From: VRUE01 sp036376915
GTDB lineage: Bacteria; Actinomycetota; Thermoleophilia; Solirubrobacterales; 70-9
Length of the DNA stretch: 21,119 bases
Assembly: GCA_036376915.1 (NCBI GenBank)
Contig: DASUZK010000036.1
Location: 1-21,119, forward strand
Direction: 5' to 3'
A model generated the notes under the pieces. It was given only the letters and a program-made list of their open reading frames with translations, was not told the origin of the DNA and ran no database searches. The first letter of the stretch is position 1, and the number at the start of each line of letters is the position of its first letter. Made by a program: the position numbers and the translations under genes. This document shows positions 14,765-20,027 of this stretch, piece by piece.

Positions 14765-15297
14765 GCCGCCGGCCTCGCTCCGACCGTCGTCGCGACGCCG
14801 CGGGCGGTTTCAACCGCCGCCTGGTGGCCGGTGCCGCCACCGTGGCAGATCGCCACCGCGAGCGCGTCGGCGGCGTGGTCGGGCGTCGGCGGCTCGGGCA
14901 GGCCGAGCAGGGTGCCGACCATCCGCTGCACCTGCTCCTTGCCGGCGGCGCCAGACCCGCACACTGCCTTCTTGATCGCCTGCGGCGTGTAGGTGAAGCA
15001 ACGCACGCCGCGCTGGGCCGCCGCCAGCATCGCAGCCCCACTGGCCCTGCCGACGGCCATCGCCGAGTGGACGTTCTTGCCGAAGTAGAGATCCTCGAGC
15101 GCCATCGCCTTGGGCTCGTGCCACTCGATCAGCTCCGAGAGCGCGCCGTGGATGCGCTCCAGGCGCAGCTCCATCGGCAGCTCGGGCGAGGTCTCGACGA
15201 CGCCGCCGTCGAGCGCGACCATGCGACTGCCCTCGATCCTGACCACGCCGAAGCCAAGGTTGGCTGCACCGGGGTCGATCCCCATCACGACTTGCAT
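14761..15297 (-). CDS. ruvC: Crossover junction endodeoxyribonuclease RuvC
   Basis: A 178-residue Holliday junction resolvase with an RNase H fold. The four acidic/metal positions are visible: Asp8 (MGIDPG), Glu68 (ALEDLYFGKN), His141 and Asp144 (PDHAADALA). His in the third position is the form known from thermophilic and actinobacterial RuvC rather than the E. coli Asp. ATG 15297 gives the normal length. ATG 15285 (MGIDPG) is possible, and the open frame up to 15435 enters hairpin-rich non-coding DNA. No good ribosome binding site precedes the start; CAGAAT lies 8 nt upstream and could be a leaderless -10. First of the ruvCAB set. Confidence 0.95.
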   Translation of the reverse strand: MQVVMGIDPGAANLGFGVVRIEGSRMVALDGGVVETSPELPMELRLERIHGALSELIEWHEPKAMALEDLYFGKNVHSAMAVGRASGAAMLAAAQRGVRCFTYTPQAIKKAVCGSGAAGKEQVQRMVGTLLGLPEPPTPDHAADALAVAICHGGGTGHQAAVETARGVATTVGARPAA

Positions 15298-15308
15298 GGG
15301 GAGTGATT

Positions 15309-15371
15309 CTGGAAGCAGCCCCGGATGCCTTCCGGCGGCATGGGCTGGGGGGAGCCTGGCCGGTCTTCCAG
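15309..15371. repeat. Nested hairpin directly upstream of ruvC
   Basis: CTGGAAG (15309-15315) pairs with CTTCCAG (15365-15371). Inside, CAGCCC (15316-15321) pairs with GGGCTG (15342-15347), and ATGCC (15325-15329) pairs with GGCAT (15337-15341). It starts 12 nt before the ruvC ATG on the minus strand, so it could shape the leader or mask translation initiation. Confidence 0.5.
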
Positions 15372-15380
15372 TCGAATTGA

Positions 15381-15402
15381 GCACCGCGCGTAAGCGCGGT
15401 GC
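15381..15402. repeat. 9-bp hairpin with GTAA loop
   Basis: GCACCGCGC (15381-15389) pairs perfectly with GCGCGGTGC (15394-15402) around GTAA, a stable GNRA-type tetraloop when read on the + strand. On the minus strand the loop is TTAC. Confidence 0.6.
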
Positions 15403-15447
15403 AACCAGGACGTGGCCCTGCGGCCGCGCAAGCACCGGAGAAACGAT

Positions 15448-15494
15448 GGGTGTGGCGACTTATCCGTGAAATGGACGGAAAAGTCGCCACACCC
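15448..15494. repeat. 14-bp hairpin with inner stem
   Basis: GGGTGTGGCGACTT (15448-15461) pairs perfectly with 15481-15494. The 19-nt interior contains TCCGT (15463-15467) and ACGGA (15475-15479), which extend the structure around a 7-nt loop. This is the longest perfect stem in the yebC-ruvC gap. Confidence 0.6.
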
Positions 15495-15524
15495 CGGCGC
15501 CCGGGCTGCGAAGCCGGTCTCAGA

Positions 15525-15549
15525 CGCCCAAGCTTTTTAAGCTTGGGCG
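15525..15549. terminator. 11-bp hairpin, possible terminator
   Basis: CGCCCAAGCTT (15525-15535) pairs with AAGCTTGGGCG (15539-15549) around a TTT loop. It is very stable but has no trailing T-run on either strand. Confidence 0.5.
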
Positions 15550-15630
15550 CCCGTAACGGCACCCGCGGCATGTGGAGCTTTCGGGGAGCCGAGTGGCGCC
15601 TCGGACCATCGAAGCTCGTGCCTCGTTGAA

Positions 15631-15650
15631 GGGATGGCGGATGCCATCCC
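15631..15650 (-). terminator. 8-bp hairpin after yebC
   Basis: GGGATGGC (15631-15638) pairs with GCCATCCC (15643-15650) around 4 nt. It is about 50 nt past the yebC stop on the minus strand and is the first perfect hairpin met by that transcript. A T-rich tract (TTTCTTTCTT) precedes it instead of following it. Confidence 0.45.
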
Positions 15651-15698
15651 CGCCAGAACTGCCTCAAGAAAGAAACCCAGGAGCTCTTGGAGCCCCGG

Positions 15699-16457
15699 CT
15701 ACGCTGCTTGCGCGGCCAGCTTTTCGATGATCTCCTCGGGCACGTCGAAGTTGGCGTGGACCTCGTTGACGTCGTCGTGCTCCTCGAGCGTGTCGACCAG
15801 GCGCAGCAGCCATTCCGCATCGGTGCCCTTGACCGTGACCGTGCTCTTCGGCTCCATCGCGACATCCGCCGAGACGATCTCGATTCCAGCCGTCTCAAGG
15901 GCCTCGCGCACGGCTCCGAGGTCGCCCGGCTCGCAGACGACCCGCAGCCGGTCGCCGTCCTCGCGCACGTCCTCGGCGCCGGCGTCGATCGCGACGATCA
16001 GGTCCTCTTCTCCGTAGCGATCGGCGTCGACCGCGACCACGCCGCGTTTCTCGAAGATCCAGGCAACCGAACCGGGCTCGCCGAGGCTGCCGTGATGCTT
16101 GGTGAAGGCATGACGCACGTCGGCGCTGGCGCGGTTGCGGTTGTCGGTCAGCGCCTCGACCAGGATCGCCGCGCCACCGGGCCCGTAGCCCTCGAAGAGG
16201 ATCCGCTCGATCGCCGCGGCGTCCGTGCCGATGCCGCTGCCGCGGTCGATCGCGCGCTGGATGTTGTCCTTCGGCATCGAGGCTTCGCGGGCCTTCTGGA
16301 CCGCGGTCGCCAGCGCCGGGTTGCCGTCGGGATCGCTGCCGCCGTCGCGGGCCGCAACCGTGATCGCCCGCGCCAGCTTGGTGAAGAGCTTGCCGCGCTT
16401 GGCGTCCGCGGCGCCCTTCTTGTGCTTGATCGAAGACCACTTCGAGTGACCGGACAT
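15699..16457 (-). CDS. yebC: YebC/PmpR/TACO1 family protein
   Basis: A 252-residue protein with the invariant start MSGHSKWSSIKHKK, followed by GKLFTKLARAITVAAR, MPKDNIQRAIDRG and YEGYGPGGAAIL-like text (here FEGYGPGGAAILVEALTDN). Family members were first described as transcription regulators and have more recently been linked to translation of difficult proline-rich stretches on the ribosome; which applies here is not decidable. Linkage to ruvC is classical. I chose ATG 16457 because it gives the family N-terminus and is preceded at 7 nt by TAGAAT, a good -10, implying a leaderless mRNA. ATG 16466, three codons earlier, overlaps that -10. A 400-nt gap separates it from ruvC, more than usual. 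Confidence 0.95.
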   Translation of the reverse strand: MSGHSKWSSIKHKKGAADAKRGKLFTKLARAITVAARDGGSDPDGNPALATAVQKAREASMPKDNIQRAIDRGSGIGTDAAAIERILFEGYGPGGAAILVEALTDNRNRASADVRHAFTKHHGSLGEPGSVAWIFEKRGVVAVDADRYGEEDLIVAIDAGAEDVREDGDRLRVVCEPGDLGAVREALETAGIEIVSADVAMEPKSTVTVKGTDAEWLLRLVDTLEEHDDVNEVHANFDVPEEIIEKLAAQAA

Positions 16458-16464
16458 AGCTGCC

Positions 16465-16475
16465 ATTCTATGAAT
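16465..16475. promoter_or_regulatory. Bidirectional promoter with overlapping -10 elements
   Basis: The near-palindrome ATTCTATGAAT contains TAGAAT on the minus strand (16470 to 16465), 7 nt before the yebC ATG, and TATGAA on the plus strand (16469-16474), 6 nt before the ATG at 16481. The two genes are 23 nt apart, so both transcripts must start here or inside the neighbour. Neither start has a ribosome binding site, consistent with leaderless mRNAs. Confidence 0.5.
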
Positions 16476-16480
16476 CGGGC

Positions 16481-16915
16481 ATGGTCACCGAGTCACACAT
16501 CGTCAGGCCGGCCAGGGGACTGGTCGCCAGCGTCGTCTTCGTCGCGATGCTGCTCGCCGCCCTCTCGATCTGGACCGCGATCCCGCTGACCTGGATCTAC
16601 ATCGGGTCCAAGGTCTCCCAGACGCAGTTCCCGAGCACCGGCCCCTATTTCGTCGTCGCCGCCGGGATCATCGTCTCCGTGCTGCTGATCGCCTGGCTGA
16701 TCGGCCGTCTCAACCGCCTCTACATCCAGATCACCGGCACCAACCGGCTAGCCCCGATGCGCGCCCCCTGGCTCAAGAGCTTGCGCGACACCTCCCCCAG
16801 GGCAAACTCGACCACCGTCGTCGAGGCCGTCCTGATGGGCTCCGTGCTGCTAGCAGCCTTCTGCCTAACCGTCTGGTTCTTCTTCCTCGCGGGATCCCCC
16901 ATCCCCAACCAATAG
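16481..16915 (+). CDS. Membrane protein of unknown function
   Basis: A 144-residue protein with three predicted membrane segments: about residues 12-40 (GLVASVVFVAMLLAALSIWTAIPLTW, split here for brevity), 56-75 (YFVVAAGIIVSVLLIAWLIG) and 111-136 (TTVVEAVLMGSVLLAAFCLTVWFFF). The loop between the second and third is basic (RLNRLYIQ, RAPWLKSLRD), suggesting it is cytoplasmic. I do not recognise the family. It is divergent from yebC, starts 6 nt after a -10-like TATGAA and lacks a ribosome binding site. It is followed after 58 nt by structured repeat A. The gene interrupts the pdxT-yebC adjacency seen in other actinobacteria. Confidence 0.7.
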   Translation: MVTESHIVRPARGLVASVVFVAMLLAALSIWTAIPLTWIYIGSKVSQTQFPSTGPYFVVAAGIIVSVLLIAWLIGRLNRLYIQITGTNRLAPMRAPWLKSLRDTSPRANSTTVVEAVLMGSVLLAAFCLTVWFFFLAGSPIPNQ

Positions 16916-16973
16916 CTCCAGCCCTCCGGCGCTCGTGAGGCACTTTCGGACAGCTCGCCAGGGACCAACGCTT

Positions 16974-17069
16974 CTCGCGGGGGGTGGCGTGGATTTGGGG
17001 GACCAGCCCGAGGAAGCCTTAGCTACCGCAGGGCTGGTGGCACCAAATCCGCGACAGGACCCGCCGCGC
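16974..17069 (+). repeat. Structured palindromic repeat, copy A
   Basis: 96 nt, at least 80% identical to copy C. Outer stem CGCGGGGGGT with ACCCGCCGCG (one mismatch); internal loop GG opposite ACAGG; inner stem CGTGGATTTGG with CCAAATCCGCG (T-G at its base), a small internal loop, then ACCAGCCC with GGGCTGGT; apical loop GAGGAAGCCTTAGCTACCG. It lies in the convergent space between the membrane gene and the aminopeptidase. Confidence 0.8.
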
Positions 17070-17080
17070 GGAAACCTCGG

Positions 17081-18184
17081 TCAAACGACGAACTTCCCGT
17101 TCTCCTGCATCACGACGCCGTCCACTTCGAGCTTGCCGCCGAGACGGAGGTCGCAGACCAGGTCGGTGTGAACAGCGGACTCGTTGACGCCACCGGACTC
17201 GGGATAGCTGCGGCCGACCGCCATGTGCACGGTGCCGCCGATCTTCTCGTCGAGCAGAACCTCGAGGGTGCCGCGGTCTATCGCGTAATTGGTGCCGATG
17301 CCGAGCTCGCCGAGGCGGCGGGCGCCCTCGTCGGTGTCGAGCAGCTCGATCAGGAACTCCTCGCCCCTCTCCGCGCTCGCGTCGACGACCTTCCCGGACT
17401 CGAAGCGCAGGCGCACTCCCGAGACCTCGCGACCGCCGATCACCGCCGGTAGGTGGAAGGTGACCTCGCCTTCGGCCGAGTCCTCGACCGGACCGGTGAA
17501 GAACTCGCCGTCGGGCATGTTGTGGTCGCCTACGCAGGGGATGAACTTGCGCCCGGCGATACCCAGCTTGATGTCGGTTCCCGGGGCGGTGACCCGCACC
17601 TCCTCGTGGCCCTCGATCCACTCGGCCAGCCGTTCGCACTCCTTCGAGGCGCGCGTCCAAGCGGTCAGTGGGTCGGGGTCGTCGGCAAGGCAGGCGCCGA
17701 AGTAGAAGTCCGAGTAGTCCTCGAGGCTCATCTCGGCCTCCGAGGCGTAGGCATTGGTCGGGTAGAGCGTGTAGCACCAGCGAAAGTCGCCCGCCGCGCT
17801 GCGGTCCATCATCTTCGCCAGCAGGTCGCCGACGGCGGTCTGGCGGCGGGTCTGGCGGTCCGGTGGCACGGCGGAGAGCTCGCGCGTGTTGGCGCTGGCA
17901 CCGACGGCGATGCGCACGTCGGCCTTTTCCGCCGTCCACTCCGTCACCGGCGAGATCCAGTCCAGTTGGGCGTCGCTGGCGTGCTTGTAGTAGATGGCCG
18001 CCAGGCCGTCGAGGGAGACGTTGAGGATCGGGTGAGCCCCGGCCTTCAGCACCTCCTCGTAGACGGCGCGCAAGAGCGGCTCGGCGCCGACCTCGCCGTC
18101 GATCGAGACAACCTCGCCCTCGGCCACCTTGGTCGAGTATCCGACCAGGATCTTCGCCAGGCTCTCCGCCCTCGAATCCCTCAC
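17081..18184 (-). CDS. M29-family metalloaminopeptidase
   Basis: A 367-residue cytoplasmic aminopeptidase of the thermophilic-metalloprotease (M29, AmpS/AmpT/PepS) family, which removes N-terminal residues with broad specificity using two metal ions. The expected ligands are visible: Glu227 (PDGEFFTGP), Glu293 (LGELGIGTN), His320 (GGTVHMAVG), Tyr327 (SYPES), His339 and Asp341 (HTDLV). Length is close to, slightly below, the usual ~400. The start is GTG 18184, overlapping the pdxT stop as GTGA, so it is translationally coupled to PLP synthesis genes. Other actinobacteria usually have yebC next after pdxT. Family assignment is firm; the physiological substrate is unknown. Confidence 0.92.
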   Translation of the reverse strand: MRDSRAESLAKILVGYSTKVAEGEVVSIDGEVGAEPLLRAVYEEVLKAGAHPILNVSLDGLAAIYYKHASDAQLDWISPVTEWTAEKADVRIAVGASANTRELSAVPPDRQTRRQTAVGDLLAKMMDRSAAGDFRWCYTLYPTNAYASEAEMSLEDYSDFYFGACLADDPDPLTAWTRASKECERLAEWIEGHEEVRVTAPGTDIKLGIAGRKFIPCVGDHNMPDGEFFTGPVEDSAEGEVTFHLPAVIGGREVSGVRLRFESGKVVDASAERGEEFLIELLDTDEGARRLGELGIGTNYAIDRGTLEVLLDEKIGGTVHMAVGRSYPESGGVNESAVHTDLVCDLRLGGKLEVDGVVMQENGKFVV

Positions 18185-18756
18185 CGTGCCGTCTCCTCTC
18201 GCTCGAGAACGCTCGTCGTCATCGCCATGAACAATGCATGAAGGCGCGGATCCTCGGTCAGCTCGGGATGGAAGGCACAGGCGAGCACGCCCCCTTCGCG
18301 GATCGCCACCGGGTGGCCCTCGTACTCGGCGAGCACCTCGACGCCGGGTCCGCGGCGATCGACCCAGGGGGCGCGGATGAAGACCGCGCGCAGCGGCTCG
18401 TCGCCGATCCCGGTGAGCTCGAGGTCCGTCTCGAAGCTCTGCAGCTGGCGGCCAAAGGCGTTGCGCGAGGCGGTCGCGTCGATGAGCGCCAGGTGCGCGT
18501 CGTCGCAGACGATCATCCCCGCGCAGGTGCCGAAGACCGTCTTACCTGCTTCGCGGTGCGCGCGGATCGGCTCGGCCAGCCCGGCCGACTCGATCCCCTT
18601 TGAGATGGCCGTGCTCTCTCCGCCGGGAATCACTAGCCCGTCCAGCCCCTCCAGGTCGGCGGGGACCTTGACCCCCGACGCCTCGACCCCCAGGCGCCGA
18701 AACATCGCCAAATGCGCTTCGAACCCACCCTGAATCGCAAGGATCCCTATCTGCAT
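18181..18756 (-). CDS. pdxT: Pyridoxal 5'-phosphate synthase glutaminase subunit PdxT
   Basis: A 191-residue class-I glutaminase that feeds ammonia to PdxS in the DXP-independent PLP pathway. It shows VIPGGESTA at 42-50 (oxyanion strand), nucleophile Cys78 in FGTCAG, and His163/Glu165 in AFHPELTED. RSRNAFGRQ-type text (ASRNAFGRQLQSFE) and FIRAP are also family hallmarks. ATG 18756 matches the family start (MQIGILAIQGG) with GGGG about 7 nt upstream; an in-frame ATG at 18813 would place repeat B in the coding region and is rejected. Repeat B separates it from pdxS by 108 nt. Confidence 0.96.
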   Translation of the reverse strand: MQIGILAIQGGFEAHLAMFRRLGVEASGVKVPADLEGLDGLVIPGGESTAISKGIESAGLAEPIRAHREAGKTVFGTCAGMIVCDDAHLALIDATASRNAFGRQLQSFETDLELTGIGDEPLRAVFIRAPWVDRRGPGVEVLAEYEGHPVAIREGGVLACAFHPELTEDPRLHALFMAMTTSVLEREETAR

Positions 18757-18773
18757 CGCGCGACCCCGTTTCT

Positions 18774-18854
18774 CCCGCGGGTGGCATGGGGCAGGGGGAT
18801 CGAGGACGTACACCTCGCCCGCAGGCCCCCCTGCCCCATGACAGGACCCGCGGG
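18774..18854 (+). repeat. Structured palindromic repeat, copy B
   Basis: 81 nt. Outer stem CCCGCGGGT with ACCCGCGGG (perfect), invariant internal loop GG opposite ACAGG, perfect 13-bp inner stem (18786-18798 with 18827-18839). The apical region differs from the other copies: CGAGG and CCTCG form a small stem instead of the shared AGC-type hairpin. The motif strand is +, antisense to the pdxS-pdxT transcript, which must read through it. Confidence 0.75.
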
Positions 18855-18864
18855 CCAGAAGCGT

Positions 18865-19755
18865 CTACGCACCGCGATCTTGCAGCAAGGCATCCGCAGC
18901 CGCCAGCTCGGCGATCTCGAGCCCGGGCATCGCCTCTCCAAGCCCGATCGAGGCGGCCGCAACCCGCTCCGGGTCATCGAAGTGCGTGGTCGCCTCGACG
19001 ATTGCCCTGGCGCGACGCTCAGGGTCGCCGCTCTTGAAGATTCCCGAGCCGACGAAGTTGCCTTCGGCACCAAGCTGCATCATCAGCGCCGCGTCGGCCG
19101 GCGTGGCGATGCCGCCGGCGCAGAAGAGGGGAACCGGGAGGCTGCCCTTCGCGGCGACCTCCTGGACGACTTCGAGCGGCGCCTGGTGCTCCTTGGCGGC
19201 CCCGGCCAGCTCCTCCGGGCCGAGCTGGGCGAGCCACTTGATCCCGGCGACGATCTCGCGCATGTGGCGCACGGCCTCGACCACGTTGCCTGTCCCCGCC
19301 TCGCCCTTGGAGCGGATCATCGCCGCCCCCTCGCCGATCCGCCGCAGGGCCTCGCCGAGGTTGGTCGCGCCGCAGACGAACGGGACCTCGAAGGCGAGCT
19401 TGTCGATGTGGTGGCGCTCGTCGGCCGGTGTCAGAACCTCCGACTCGTCGATGTAGTCGACCTCGAGCGCCTGCAGAACCTGAGCCTCGGCAAAGTGACC
19501 GATGCGCGCCTTGGCCATGACCGGGATCGTCACCGCCTCCTGGATCCCCTTGATCATCGCCGGATCCGACATCCGCGCGACCCCGCCGTCCCTGCGAATA
19601 TCGGCGGGAACCCGCTCCAGCGCCATAACGGCACAAGCTCCAGCATCCTCAGCGATCCGAGCCTGCTCAGGCGTGACCACGTCCATGATCACCCCGCCCT
19701 TGAGCATCTCGGCAAGGCCCGTCTTCAAGCGAAACGTAGCTCTTTCCGCAGCCAT
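18865..19755 (-). CDS. pdxS: Pyridoxal 5'-phosphate synthase subunit PdxS
   Basis: A 296-residue TIM-barrel synthase that makes PLP from ribose 5-phosphate, glyceraldehyde 3-phosphate and glutamine-derived ammonia. It shows GLAEMLKGGVIMDV (Asp25), the Schiff-base lysine Lys82 in VMAKARIGHF, Lys150 in MIRSKGEAGTG, and CAGGIATPADAA plus VGSGIFKS phosphate loops. Two ATGs are possible. I chose 19755 because TAATAT, a near-perfect -10, ends 7 nt upstream, giving a leaderless mRNA; ATG 19764 overlaps that -10 and would add MRI. Repeat D lies just upstream of the promoter and repeat B just after the stop. Confidence 0.97.
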   Translation of the reverse strand: MAAERATFRLKTGLAEMLKGGVIMDVVTPEQARIAEDAGACAVMALERVPADIRRDGGVARMSDPAMIKGIQEAVTIPVMAKARIGHFAEAQVLQALEVDYIDESEVLTPADERHHIDKLAFEVPFVCGATNLGEALRRIGEGAAMIRSKGEAGTGNVVEAVRHMREIVAGIKWLAQLGPEELAGAAKEHQAPLEVVQEVAAKGSLPVPLFCAGGIATPADAALMMQLGAEGNFVGSGIFKSGDPERRARAIVEATTHFDDPERVAAASIGLGEAMPGLEIAELAAADALLQDRGA

Positions 19756-19762
19756 AATCCGC

Positions 19763-19768
19763 ATATTA
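19763..19768 (-). promoter_or_regulatory. -10 element of pdxS (leaderless)
   Basis: Minus-strand TAATAT stands out in GC-rich DNA and lies 7 nt before ATG 19755. No -35 match is seen; the 3' side of repeat D ends 24 nt further upstream. Confidence 0.55.
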
Positions 19769-19791
19769 CGTGCCTGGGCTGGCGACCCTGG

Positions 19792-19883
19792 CCCGCAGGT
19801 CCTGTCGCTGCAGGGGACCCACCGCCCCTTCCGGTCGCTAAAGCGTCCTCAGGGGCGGTTCCCCCTACAGCGCCACCCGCGGG
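19792..19883 (-). repeat. Structured palindromic repeat, copy D
   Basis: 92 nt, motif on the minus strand. Outer stem CCCGCGGGT with ACCTGCGGG (one G-T); internal loop GG opposite ACAGG; inner stem CGCTGTAGGGG with CCCCTGCAGCG (one T-G), a small internal loop, then ACCGCCCCT with AGGGGCGGT; apical loop GAGGACGCTTTAGCGACCG. It lies upstream of the pdxS promoter, inverted relative to copy C. Confidence 0.8.
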
Positions 19884-19907
19884 AGATGCGTTTACCAATC
19901 CCCGTTC

Positions 19908-20002
19908 CTCGCGGGGGGTGGCGCGGATCTGGGGGACCAGCCCGAGGAAGCTTTAGCTACCGCAGGGCTGGTCCCCCAGATCCGTGACAGGACCCGCCGC
20001 GC
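19908..20002 (+). repeat. Structured palindromic repeat, copy C
   Basis: 95 nt. Outer stem CGCGGGGGGT with ACCCGCCGCG (one mismatch); internal loop GG opposite ACAGG; CGC with GTG, then a perfect 19-bp inner stem (19925-19943 with 19965-19983); apical loop GAGGAAGCTTTAGCTACCG. It starts 24 nt beyond copy D, and 25 nt separate it from the regulator's stop. Confidence 0.8.
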
Positions 20003-20027
20003 CAACAGCGCGTGGAGACGCCCTCGC

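Larger units (their letters stand above)
15298..15698. other. Gene-free interval with five hairpins between yebC and ruvC
   Basis: 401 nt without a credible gene. It holds at least five separate inverted repeats, listed individually below. An open frame at 15399-15629 (+) runs through two of them and has no recognisable protein, so I do not call it. The interval may carry the yebC terminator, a ruvCAB leader or a small RNA; no known RNA class was recognised. Confidence 0.6.

Noticed and set aside
15399..15629. 76-codon + frame in the yebC-ruvC gap
   Set aside because: Two strong hairpins fall inside it and the peptide has no recognisable features or good start signal.
16974..20002. T-box or other known riboswitch for the GGGTGGC repeats
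   Set aside because: GGGTGG recalls the T-box antiterminator, but the rest of the T-box is missing, copies occur antisense to genes, and GACAGGA opposite GGC does not fit it.
16974..20002. Insertion-sequence ends or integron attC sites
   Set aside because: No transposase or integrase, no target duplications seen, and the conserved internal and apical loops do not fit attC core sites.
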